Shown: positions 7,897 through 15,796 of the stretch, one piece after another
Numbering within the stretch: the first letter of the stretch is position 1
Layout: the number at the start of each line of letters is the position of its first letter
From: Desmospora activa DSM 45169
GTDB lineage: Bacteria > Bacillota > Bacilli > Thermoactinomycetales > DSM-45169
Reading direction: 5' to 3'
Length of the DNA: 64,000 bases
Assembly (NCBI RefSeq): GCF_003046315.1
Contig: NZ_PZZP01000002.1
Location: 434,001 to 498,000, forward strand
Position numbers and translations under genes: made by a program
The notes under the pieces: generated by a model
What the model was told of the DNA's origin: nothing
What the model saw: only the letters and a program-made list of their open reading frames with translations
Databases searched by the model: none

Positions 7897-8252
7897 TCAA
7901 AATGCTTGAACCATCCGATCAAAATCAACATAATACTCCGCCGGGTGATCTACACCCACTCTTTCAACAGTGATGAAAAAGTATTCATCTTCTTTTTCAA
8001 CATTAAGCATAACCAATTCAAGTGTTCCTTTACGATCATCTTCTGGATAAAATTCACAGCAAAAACGCGCTCTCCCCGTTCTTCCTCATAGTCACCACCG
8101 AATACCACGAGGCACCCCAACTCCTCTTGTTCAAGATCAGCCTGTGAACAAGTACCACCATCAACGCTGGATAAAACATCATAAACTTGATTCCAAATAG
8201 GGTTTTTAATAGTTTTTGTGTTACCCTCGACATTTAAAGTCCAAAAATGCAT
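7897..8252 (-). pseudogene. Small hypothetical gene broken by a frameshift
   Basis: The frame starts at ATG 8252 (GGAGGG seven bases upstream) with MHFWTLNVEG and runs through EELGCLVVFGGDYEEE. Beyond about 8075 this frame gives low-quality sequence and stops at 7950. The frame shifted by one base instead continues TGRARFCCEFYPEDD, then LVMLNVEKEDEYFFITVERV and PAEYYVDFDRMVQAF, ending at TGA 7897-7899. Joined at GAAGAACGGGG (about 8070-8085) the two parts give a sensible protein of ~117 residues, so one base has been lost there or misread. Its style (small, acidic, GG before the last strands) resembles immunity proteins of toxin systems, but I do not recognise the family. Confidence 0.65.
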
Positions 8253-8502
8253 ATATAACCCTCCTACCATCTTCTTCTTTTTAATTCGGAACGTGGTGTA
8301 ATAGTTTGTTCTCCGCTTGGGGTTATTACTCTTAATTGGTCCAATCTATATTTATCCTATAATTTTTTTATTTTATTATTTAATCGCAGAAGGATTTATC
8401 GGGAATATTAATCATCCTACAGCTTTCCATCCAAAAACTATAATTATTTTTAATTCAATTTCAAATAACTACCTTACCTAATTTGTTTATACTTGTAAAG
8501 AA

Positions 8503-8535
8503 AAAAACAATTTTAATAAATTTATGATTGTTTTT
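8503..8535 (+). promoter_or_regulatory. Inverted repeat upstream of the NCS1 permease; rest of 8253-8594 without gene
   Basis: AAAAACAAT (8503-8511) and ATTGTTTTT (8527-8535) form a perfect 9-bp inverted repeat with a 15-base spacer, about 60 bases before the permease start. It could be an operator. The remaining 340-base gap is very AT-rich and shows no ORF, terminator or riboswitch signature. Confidence 0.35.
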
Positions 8536-8594
8536 ACTTGATGACTCTAGTAGAATATTATTGTCTAAAAATAAAGAAAATGGGGGTATTAGGG

Positions 8595-9926
8595 TTGAAG
8601 GATATGACGTTTCACTTAAAGGATGATTTTGCCCGTCAACCGGTTCCCTTGGCCGAGCGAAGAAAATGGTTTCTCATTACTTTAGTATGGATCGGGGTAG
8701 GAACGGATATATTTGCGGCGGTAATCGGTCTACATTTGGCCGATGGACAAACAGTATTAGGGGCCCTTATTGCATTACTGATAGCAAATGTGATTCTAGG
8801 AATTATCGGTGGCTACTGTGCTTACATAGGAAGTGCAACGGGATTGTCTACTGGGATGATTACCCGCTTTGCTTTTGGAACGACTGGCGGACGACTGGTC
8901 ACCTGGGTAATCGTACTTGTCTGGTTTACGATCAATGGAGCATCGGTCAGCTTGCTCGGTGAATCGGCCCAATATACACTCCAAGCCATCGGCATTCCAA
9001 TCTCGGTTTCCTGGGCAGCTGTCCTCGGCGGTTTACTGGTAACCATTACCGCAACCGTTGGTTATATTGCAATCGAACGACTAAGTATGGTTGCTGTCCC
9101 GTTAATGTTATTTCTATTAGGCGGATTAATCGGGAAAGTAATTGGAACGGAAAACAAAGGAGAATGGTTACACGCGGTTCCCACTGATGGAATTTCCTTA
9201 AGCATGGGATCGGCGATTTCATTCATCGTTGCCAGTTGGATGATTGTTGTTGTAATCACCCCTGATATTGCACGTTGGGCCAAATCCAAACGAGATGCTT
9301 ATTTATCCGGTTTTTTTGGATTTTTGATTGGAAACAGCCTGATGATCGGTCTATCTGTTATCATTATCCGGATTACTGGAGTGGAAACTGTGATCGACAT
9401 TTTCTTGTCCGTCGGTTGGGGAATATTAGCTATCTTTACGATCATCCTCGCGCAGTGGACCACCATGGATAATGCTCTGTATTCTATTGGATTAGGTTTG
9501 TCTTCTCTAATTCGAGCGCCGAAGTATCTTCTAACTATGATTACGGGCCTAATTGGGTGTGTCTTAGGGTATTTTCAAATCCATCAATGGGTTGCCTTTT
9601 TAATTAATATTTCAGGTATATTACTCGCCCCGATCGCAGCCGTGTATATGGTAGAATACTTTTTTCTAAACCGATCACGGTTTTTATTTGCCTTTATTCG
9701 AGATAGTCAATTAAAACCGATTTATTGGACAGCACTTACCTCCTGGATCATTGCCGCCCTCATCGGATTGATGACCACCCCTCCAGGTGAAGGAGGATTT
9801 GGACTGTTTCAACTCACTACCGCTGCAAGTCTCGATGCCTTTTTAGCTGCCGGGATTATCCATTTTCTAATTGGAACTATAAACGAGCGGTTCAACGGCC
9901 CGCAAAGGGAGGTTACCAATGTCTGA
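8595..9926 (+). CDS. NCS1-family nucleobase permease (cytosine/purine type)
   Basis: Polytopic membrane protein of about 443 residues with roughly 12 hydrophobic segments, as expected for NCS1 (CodB-like) cation symporters of nucleobases and related compounds. Family features include the N-terminal PVPLAERRKWFLITLVWIGVG, the GTTGGRLVTW loop, a tryptophan-rich SWMIVVVITPDIARWAKSKRDA segment, and WTTMDNALYSIGLGL in the C-terminal half. The exact substrate cannot be read. Start choice is uncertain: TTG 8595 has GGGGG eight bases upstream, while ATG 8580 and ATG 8604 are alternatives with poorer spacing. The stop overlaps the next gene by eight bases, so the two are co-translated. Confidence 0.8.
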   Translation: MKDMTFHLKDDFARQPVPLAERRKWFLITLVWIGVGTDIFAAVIGLHLADGQTVLGALIALLIANVILGIIGGYCAYIGSATGLSTGMITRFAFGTTGGRLVTWVIVLVWFTINGASVSLLGESAQYTLQAIGIPISVSWAAVLGGLLVTITATVGYIAIERLSMVAVPLMLFLLGGLIGKVIGTENKGEWLHAVPTDGISLSMGSAISFIVASWMIVVVITPDIARWAKSKRDAYLSGFFGFLIGNSLMIGLSVIIIRITGVETVIDIFLSVGWGILAIFTIILAQWTTMDNALYSIGLGLSSLIRAPKYLLTMITGLIGCVLGYFQIHQWVAFLINISGILLAPIAAVYMVEYFFLNRSRFLFAFIRDSQLKPIYWTALTSWIIAALIGLMTTPPGEGGFGLFQLTTAASLDAFLAAGIIHFLIGTINERFNGPQREVTNV

Positions 9927-10650
9927 TTATACGGTGTTTACATTACTCGAAAAACCGAAGATGCTGCCGCAATTGGATCGTCTGGCTCGAAAATCATTTC
10001 CTGATTTTATTTATGCAGGGGATCAGGCAATTAAAGAACATACCAATCGAATTTTAGAACAATTCCCAGAATACCAATTTGTCTTCATTAAAGGAGAAGA
10101 AATGATTGCAGGCGGCCTAACCGTCCCGCTACGATGGAACGGTACGGATGATGATCTCCCCGATAACAGTGAAGGCTTATTTCAAACGGATCGCGGCCAA
10201 CCAAATATTCTATGTGCTTTAGCGGGCCTGGTTGAGGAAGATCACCAGGGGAAGGGGCTCAGTCGGGATGTTTTGCTGACGATGCGAAGCATTGCTGAGA
10301 AAAACAGTCTATCCTCTCTATTGGCACCGGTCCGACCCAATCACAAAACCCATTATCCGTTGGTTCCAATGGAGATATACATGAACTGGCGCAGAGAAGA
10401 CGGCTTGCTCTTCGATCCGTGGATGCGGGTTCATGAACGTTTAGGCGCTAAGACACTGCGAATCATGACAGCAGGTGTTTATGCTCAAGGGACCGTGCGT
10501 GAATGGGAAGACTGGACCGGTATACGTTTTCTCGACAGCGGACCCTATGTGATTCCAGGGGCTTTAAACCCAGTGGAAATTGATTTGGAAAAGAATGAAG
10601 GGGTTTATATTGAGCCCAACGTATGGATGGAGCATCGAATTAAAGATTAA
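9919..10650 (+). CDS. GNAT-like acyltransferase partner of the NCS1 permease
   Basis: Protein of 243 residues with a GNAT-like core. The acetyl-CoA loop can be seen as VEEDHQGKGLSRDVL (about residues 109-123), preceded by the LCALAGL strand. The C-terminal third (residues ~165-243) contains PWMRVHERLGAK, usual in N-acyltransferases of this type, and extends beyond a minimal GNAT domain. AGGGAGG is well placed before the ATG. Overlap with the permease gene by eight bases and a shared terminator at 10663 indicate one operon, so it probably modifies the imported compound or a derivative. Substrate unknown. Confidence 0.7.
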   Translation: MSDYTVFTLLEKPKMLPQLDRLARKSFPDFIYAGDQAIKEHTNRILEQFPEYQFVFIKGEEMIAGGLTVPLRWNGTDDDLPDNSEGLFQTDRGQPNILCALAGLVEEDHQGKGLSRDVLLTMRSIAEKNSLSSLLAPVRPNHKTHYPLVPMEIYMNWRREDGLLFDPWMRVHERLGAKTLRIMTAGVYAQGTVREWEDWTGIRFLDSGPYVIPGALNPVEIDLEKNEGVYIEPNVWMEHRIKD

Positions 10651-10662
10651 CCTAAAATCTTT

Positions 10663-10686
10663 GGCCACTTTAAAGTGGCCTTTTTT
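10663..10686 (+). terminator. Rho-independent terminator of the permease-GNAT operon
   Basis: GGCCACTTTAAAGTGGCC is a perfect 18-base palindrome followed by six T residues. Confidence 0.9.
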
Positions 10687-10713
10687 GATTAACCATCTTT
10701 TGGGGATTGGCAT

Positions 10714-10800
10714 GTTTTAAAACATCAGCCTAAAAACGAGGTAAAAAGGTCATTTTAGAGGTCGAAATATGTCGATATGTGTCGAAGTTTTAAAACATCA
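10714..10800 (+). promoter_or_regulatory. Putative control region: Spo0A-box-like triplet between two copies of a 14-base repeat
   Basis: GTTTTAAAACATCA occurs at 10714-10727 and again at 10787-10800. Between them GTCGA starts at 10761, 10771 and 10781, exactly ten bases apart. The three read GGTCGAA, TGTCGAT and TGTCGAA, close to the Spo0A box (TGNCGAA). Tandem boxes at one helical turn are a known Spo0A binding arrangement. The block ends about 115 bases before the HTH-TPR regulator. No experimental support. Confidence 0.5.
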
Positions 10801-10916
10801 TTTTGGTATCCCACCTATAAACTTTTTTCCTTTTTATTGTTATGCATCTATTCCAATTATCGTAAAAAATGAGTAGAATAGAGGTGTATTCAACCTCAAG
10901 GGAAAGGCGGTATCAC

Positions 10917-12215
10917 ATGAAAACATACCAGCTTCACGATATAGGTGAAATTATTCGAAAGGTAAGAAAGCAACGTGGGTTCCGTTTGGAAGATTTGGCG
11001 GACGACAATATTTCCGTCGCAACCATAAGTAACATTGAGCGCAACGTTCCCCACGTCAGCACAGATAAGGTTCTGTACCTCCTCGAAAAGTTGAATCTGA
11101 GCCTAGACAGTCTTCCAAGGTTTATGCTGGAAAAAAAGGGAGAATTAAAAGCACTAAACTTCAAGCTTCTAGGGGCCGAATCACTTTTTAGTAACGGAAA
11201 GTGGGAAAAAGCACTGGATATCCTTGACTCATTCGAGCTGGATGACAGTCATTCATTGGCGGCCAAGGTCTATTATCTAAAGGGAAAATGCTTTATCAAG
11301 GCAGATAAATGGAAGAAGGCAGAAAGGAATCTTTTTAAGGCCATTCAATTAGCAAGCCAACAAGAAGATAGAGATAACATTGAGGCGGCCAGCTTTAATG
11401 AGCTTGCGATCATCTGCTATTTCCATAATGACCTGGACAAAGCGATACAATTTGTTACAAGTGGACTGGATGCCTTTGAAACGAACGGAAAACAAGGATC
11501 TTTATTTTGGCTCCTAAATATGAATAAGGCTTTGTTTTTTGAAAGGCTAGGTAAACTAAGTGATAGTATGAATATTGTTCTCGAGGTTTGGGAATCGCTT
11601 GAAACAATAGATGAGAGCGATACTGTCCTTATTTTTTATTGGTTACGGACTGAATTGTTGCGTAGGATGGGAGAGTTGAAGGGATCCGAAAAATATGCGC
11701 TTGCGGGTATTGATATCGCTCGCAGAAACAGTGACTTTAATCAGTTATTTGAATTGTGGGTTGTGTTGGGATGTACCTATGTCGATCAGGAAAAATACGA
11801 AGACGCTGAATTTTCTTTTGAACAAGCCTTAACACTGGATGGACCAAAAGAGCATAAACTTATAACAGCCTATGCTTGGTTGGGTAAACTGTATGTTCTA
11901 CAAAAGAAATGGGATCAGGCACTTCCTGCATTGGAGAATGCCTTATCTTTGGGTAAAAAGCACAATGATATTTCTAGGTATGGCCAGGCCCTTCAATATA
12001 TGGGGGATTATTTCAGAGAAAAAGGTGAACCTGATAAGGCAATCGTTTACTATCAAGAAAGTCTGGAGTTAGCACAAAACCACAATATGAAGAAAAAGGA
12101 GTATATCGCTTTATTTCGATTAGCCCAATGTTGGGAAGGGGTTAGTAAGGAGGAATTTCAACAAGCAACAGTAGAGGCAATTTCACAAATCATAAAAATG
12201 CAAACAAGATCGTAA
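10917..12215 (+). CDS. HTH-TPR transcriptional regulator (RRNPP/Rgg-like)
   Basis: Protein of 432 residues. Residues 8-65 are an XRE helix-turn-helix (IGEIIRKVRKQRGFRLEDLAD, VATISNIERN). The rest is a long array of TPR-like helix pairs, e.g. AAKVYYLKGKCFIKADKWKKAERNL, EKYEDAEFSFEQAL and KGEPDKAIVYYQESLELA. This is the architecture of RRNPP peptide-sensing regulators (PlcR, NprR, PrgX, AimR). ATG 10917 has AAAGGCGG upstream; the frame extends further back but without a better site. No peptide pheromone gene is visible directly downstream; the next gene is a GNAT enzyme. The upstream Spo0A-box-like triplet suggests transition-state control. Confidence 0.8.
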   Translation: MKTYQLHDIGEIIRKVRKQRGFRLEDLADDNISVATISNIERNVPHVSTDKVLYLLEKLNLSLDSLPRFMLEKKGELKALNFKLLGAESLFSNGKWEKALDILDSFELDDSHSLAAKVYYLKGKCFIKADKWKKAERNLFKAIQLASQQEDRDNIEAASFNELAIICYFHNDLDKAIQFVTSGLDAFETNGKQGSLFWLLNMNKALFFERLGKLSDSMNIVLEVWESLETIDESDTVLIFYWLRTELLRRMGELKGSEKYALAGIDIARRNSDFNQLFELWVVLGCTYVDQEKYEDAEFSFEQALTLDGPKEHKLITAYAWLGKLYVLQKKWDQALPALENALSLGKKHNDISRYGQALQYMGDYFREKGEPDKAIVYYQESLELAQNHNMKKKEYIALFRLAQCWEGVSKEEFQQATVEAISQIIKMQTRS

Positions 12216-12267
12216 AAAATGAATTACCGAAGTAATAGAAACGAATACTAAAGAAGGTGTTTAGATA

Positions 12268-12774
12268 TTGTTAAGTAATAATGTACAAATTCGTCCAATT
12301 AGGGAGACTGATTTATTGGGGGTTCAGAAAGTAGCCCATACGACTTGGTTTAATACATATAATAAAATCTTACCAGAAGAATCCATTCAAAAGTTCTTGT
12401 CACACGCGTATTCGTTAGACCATTTGAAAAAATCTTGGGAAGAAGACATTAAAAAAACTCCACGTCAGTTTTACGTTATTGCAGACAAGGATAGCATTAT
12501 TGGATATGGTCAATTAACAGAAAGAGCCCCCGCAGAGTACGAATTAACTCGTATCTATATCCTTCCAGAATTTCAAGGCAAGGGGCTGGGTAAACGTCTA
12601 CTAAATCAATTGATTGACACTATTCATCCCCTTCAACGTATGTTTGCTTGGGTGGAGAAGGAAAATTCAGTCGGACGAACATTTTACCAGTCTATGAATT
12701 TTCACGTTGAAAAAGAGCTCCAAGACAACTTCTTTGGTACCATAACCACTCTATTACAATATGCACGAAAGTAG
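12268..12774 (+). CDS. GNAT family N-acetyltransferase
   Basis: Protein of 168 residues covering a complete GNAT fold: IRPIRETDLLGVQKVAHTTW at the N-terminus, FYVIADKDSIIGYGQL, the pantetheine-binding strand ELTRIYILPEFQGKGLGKRLL (RxxGxG-type QGKGLG at about 110-115), and the C-terminal AWVEKENSVGRTFYQSMNF. It starts at TTG 12268, with AAGGTG eight bases upstream; no in-frame ATG nearby fits better. It lies 52 bases after the regulator gene and may be in the same transcript. Substrate unknown; a spermidine/spermine-type or protein acetyltransferase are both possible. Confidence 0.8.
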   Translation: MLSNNVQIRPIRETDLLGVQKVAHTTWFNTYNKILPEESIQKFLSHAYSLDHLKKSWEEDIKKTPRQFYVIADKDSIIGYGQLTERAPAEYELTRIYILPEFQGKGLGKRLLNQLIDTIHPLQRMFAWVEKENSVGRTFYQSMNFHVEKELQDNFFGTITTLLQYARK

Positions 12775-12850
12775 GATTAGGTAATAAGACAAAAACAGAC
12801 ATTCCTATAGTAAAGCGTTTTTTGTATTTCCATGGACAAAAAGTTACAAG

Positions 12851-12899
12851 CCGTTAAACAAGCGTTAACTTGTTTAACGGCCACAGTACCATGGTGGCC
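12851..12899. repeat. Two adjacent palindromes
   Basis: CCGTTAAACAAG / CTTGTTTAACGG (12851-12880, 6-base loop) is directly followed by GGCCAC / GTGGCC (12879-12899). The first lacks a T run on the plus side, so it is not a standard terminator for the GNAT gene, though it may still stop transcription. Confidence 0.5.
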
Positions 12900-12942
12900 C
12901 CTCTATCCACCCCCAACTCGCCCAAACACAGGAGCGTAAAAT

Positions 12943-13218
12943 ATGGATATTTGGACGTACCCTGTCAATATCGTTCTTCTAGGCGCCCCACTAATTATCG
13001 TCCTAACCTACACCCTTTATAAAATCTTTCCTAATAAACATTTTCTTAAATATATTCCTTCCCTTTTAGCCTTTTGTATCGCTGTCCCTTTTGGAATAAT
13101 CGCATTGACAACACCGGGTTGGACTTGTGCATCGTCTTTATTTTTGGCGGCTATTTTTTTATTTCTCTTTACCCTGGGTGGAGTAAGTGCTTTCATCCTC
13201 GATCGTTTAAAAAGATAA
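12943..13218 (+). CDS. Small hypothetical membrane protein
   Basis: Protein of 91 residues with three clear membrane segments (about residues 9-28, 36-55 and 64-85) and a basic end, DRLKR. I do not recognise the family. There is a modest ribosome-binding site (CAGGAG) upstream. It converges with kamE, ending ten bases before kamE's stop codon, and no terminator is seen between them. Confidence 0.5.
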   Translation: MDIWTYPVNIVLLGAPLIIVLTYTLYKIFPNKHFLKYIPSLLAFCIAVPFGIIALTTPGWTCASSLFLAAIFLFLFTLGGVSAFILDRLKR

Positions 13219-13228
13219 TCATCATCCC

Positions 13229-13978
13229 TCACCCCATCCGTCGCTTTACCTCATGCACAATAAAAGAGGCCACATCCGGGGCGAGGGAACCGGGGCCGAA
13301 ACCGGCGTCAAAGCCCAGTTCCAGCGCCATTTCGTGGTTGATACGGGGGCCGCCGCAGATGAGGATGAGCTGTTCACGGATGCCCTCGGCTTCTGCCAGT
13401 TCCACCAGCTCGGTCAGGTTTTGGATATGGACGCCTTTCTGGGTCACTACTTGGGATACCAGCACTGCATCGGCCTTTAACCCCATCGCCTGGGCCAGCA
13501 TCTCCTCATTGGGCACTTGGCTGCCGAGGTTGTAGGCATCGATCTCCGGATAGCGTTCCAGCCCGTATTCTCCGTTGTATCCCTTCATATTCATAATGGC
13601 ATCGATGCCGACCGTGTGGGCGTCCGTGCCGGTGCACGCTCCAATCACCACTAGCTTGCGCCCGATTTCTTCGCGAATAAAGCGGTTGACACCATAGAAA
13701 TCCATCCGCTCTGCATCCACTTTGGGCACACGGATAGAATGAAAGTCAACTGTATGGATACAACGGCCATAAAGGATGAAGTAGGTGTAGTTCTCCTCCA
13801 GGTCCGCCATATGGTACACCTGGGGCTCTTCCAGTCCCATCTGTGCCGCCAGCTGCCGCGCCGCCTCCCGCGCCTCTTCTCCACAGGGAACGGGGAGTGA
13901 GAAACTAAGTTGCACCACCCCATCATCACGAGTGTCGCCATAGGGTTTGACGCGCTTCAAGTCCAGTGTCGGATTCAT
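13229..13978 (-). CDS. kamE: Lysine 5,6-aminomutase beta subunit (B12-binding)
   Basis: Subunit of 249 residues that with KamD moves the terminal amino group of L-beta-lysine (or D-lysine) from C6 to C5, using adenosylcobalamin and PLP. The cobalamin motif DxHxxG is seen as D119-A-H121-T-V-G124, with a later GG near the C-terminus. K132 (in MKGYNGEYG) lies 11 residues after the ligand histidine, the same spacing as the PLP-binding lysine in the clostridial enzyme. ATG 13978 is chosen because GGAGG precedes it; the gene starts inside the last 53 bases of kamD, so the two are coupled. It is the last gene of the lysine operon. Confidence 0.93.
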   Translation of the reverse strand: MNPTLDLKRVKPYGDTRDDGVVQLSFSLPVPCGEEAREAARQLAAQMGLEEPQVYHMADLEENYTYFILYGRCIHTVDFHSIRVPKVDAERMDFYGVNRFIREEIGRKLVVIGACTGTDAHTVGIDAIMNMKGYNGEYGLERYPEIDAYNLGSQVPNEEMLAQAMGLKADAVLVSQVVTQKGVHIQNLTELVELAEAEGIREQLILICGGPRINHEMALELGFDAGFGPGSLAPDVASFIVHEVKRRMG

Positions 13979-15560
13979 TTCCAGACGCCTCCTTTCGTTG
14001 TGGGAGATCGAGGCGTCGTCGCATTTCGGTTTCAAAGGGATTGTAATAGCGATCCCCTTTTTTCACTACACCACCCAACCCTTTTCCGCTGGTTAATCCT
14101 CTTTTTACATCCGCCAACATCCCCCGCTCCAATGCCTGGAACAGGCCGATCCGTTCCACTTCTTCCAACATGGTCACTGCCTTGGCGAGCACTTCCTGTG
14201 CCCGCCTCTCCACCCTGCCACCGGGACGAAACTGAATCTCATCGCCCAAATGACGAGCATTGTTAAAAATATAGCGGGCGTTTTCAAGCGCCAGCTGGCG
14301 GTCGTGAATATGGGGAGTGTGCATCGCCTCCGTCATCATGCCCAACAGCTGCACCCCCTGACCGGTCCAAATCCCGGCCAGATTAAACATCGCATCTTGG
14401 ATGTGTCCTTTAAAAATATTGCCCGTCATATGTTTAGTCGGCGGCATATATTTCAACGGTGCCTCAGGGAAAATCTGGCGGGCCATCTGTGCCTGAGCAA
14501 GCTCCAACAGAAATCCGTCTTCCAGACCGGGATCCATTTCAAAAGCGTGCCCCAATCCCATTTGAGCCGGGGGCAATCCGGCCAATAAGGCAAATTGCTC
14601 ATTGATAAACTGGGAAGCTAACACCGTATGGGCGGCTTCCACCGCATCGGCTGTGGTAAGGTAATTATCCTCCCCTGTGTTGATCATAATCCCGGCATAG
14701 CCGTTGATCATGCGGGAAAACGACTGGTCGATCAAGGTGCGCTGCATATTGATATCCCGAAATAAAATGCCGTAGAGAGCATCGTTCAACATCACATCCA
14801 GCCGCTCCAACGCACCCATGGCGGCTATCTCCGGCATACAGAGCCCGGAGCAATAATTGCAGAGGCGGATATAACGCCCTTCTTCCCGGCCCACCTCATC
14901 CAGCGCCGCCCGCATCATGCGAAAATTTTGCTGAGTGGCATAGGTACCCCCAAATCCTTCCCGCGTTTCCCCAAAGGGAACATAATCGATCAGAGATTGC
15001 CCGGTACTGCGAATAACGGCGACAATATCCGCACCCTGACGGGCGGCGGCACGCCCCTGAATCGCATCCTCGCGAATGTCTCCGGTGGCCACAATCACAT
15101 ACAGATACGGCTGCCGCCCCTCCCCCCACTCTCGCAACAGGCGCTCCCGTTCCCGGCGGCGCACTTCGATCCGATCCAGACCGGTCGTCGCCAGACTCTT
15201 CCCCTGTGTTCGGATCACTTCCTCCTCCGCCCATGGCAGCGTCGCCAGATCGATCGTAGCCGTCGCCACCTGTTCCGCCACGGTTTGCGGGCTTACCCTT
15301 AATTGTAGCGATGCGTTAATCACCCAGGGGGCCACACCGCAGTCCAACCCTTCCCGTTCTTGCACATGATCCACCAGCACATTGGGCAGAGGGACCCCAT
15401 CCGCATCTACGCCATCTATTCCCATCAGCCGTAACACCGTCCGCTCAACCGCCACCGTCGTCCGTTCCGCGATAAAATCATCCACCTCCGCCGCAATTCG
15501 TTTGGCGGCTTGACGTGCTTTTGTAATCTCCTTCTCATCTAAACGCAGCTTGGGTTTCAA
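13926..15560 (-). CDS. kamD: Lysine 5,6-aminomutase alpha subunit
   Basis: Large subunit (544 residues) of the PLP/B12 aminomutase, forming the TIM barrel on which adenosylcobalamin and PLP chemistry takes place. Recognisable segments are KLRLDEKEITKARQAAKRIA at the start, YSGLCMPEIAAMGALERLD-type text in the middle (LCNYCSGLCMPEIA), GYAGIMINTGEDNYLTTADA, and PTKHMTGNIFKGH. It is somewhat longer than the clostridial protein (about 516), mostly through a charged C-terminal tail of some 25 residues. TTG 15560 is the start, with AAGGAGG eight bases upstream. A 236-base gap separates it from kamC, the largest gap in the operon, with no clear promoter in it. Confidence 0.93.
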   Translation of the reverse strand: MKPKLRLDEKEITKARQAAKRIAAEVDDFIAERTTVAVERTVLRLMGIDGVDADGVPLPNVLVDHVQEREGLDCGVAPWVINASLQLRVSPQTVAEQVATATIDLATLPWAEEEVIRTQGKSLATTGLDRIEVRRRERERLLREWGEGRQPYLYVIVATGDIREDAIQGRAAARQGADIVAVIRSTGQSLIDYVPFGETREGFGGTYATQQNFRMMRAALDEVGREEGRYIRLCNYCSGLCMPEIAAMGALERLDVMLNDALYGILFRDINMQRTLIDQSFSRMINGYAGIMINTGEDNYLTTADAVEAAHTVLASQFINEQFALLAGLPPAQMGLGHAFEMDPGLEDGFLLELAQAQMARQIFPEAPLKYMPPTKHMTGNIFKGHIQDAMFNLAGIWTGQGVQLLGMMTEAMHTPHIHDRQLALENARYIFNNARHLGDEIQFRPGGRVERRAQEVLAKAVTMLEEVERIGLFQALERGMLADVKRGLTSGKGLGGVVKKGDRYYNPFETEMRRRLDLPQRKEASGNESDTGLEARQTLWRHS

Positions 15561-15796
15561 TTTTTCGTCCTCCTTTCCACGGTGATTGGTGAAGACAACA
15601 CATTACGATAACAATTGCACAGCACTGAATCGAAATCGGTAATCGGTAAAAAATTGCGGCGTTGCTCAGTATCCCCTTAACTATAGAGCTGCATGGGACG
15701 GGCTGATAAAATACCCCAAGGGCACTTCCGTTTGCGCACCCCTGAGTTGGGAGTTGCACAAAGCAAAAATGCTATCTACCTAAGAATTCCACGGCT

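Noticed and set aside
2653-10650. Insertion sequence or prophage carrying the accessory genes
   Set aside because: No transposase, integrase, phage structural gene or terminal inverted repeat with target duplication could be found in this stretch.
15561-15796. Second sigma-54 promoter before kamD
   Set aside because: No GG-N10-GC element with the flanking consensus is present on the minus strand in the gap.
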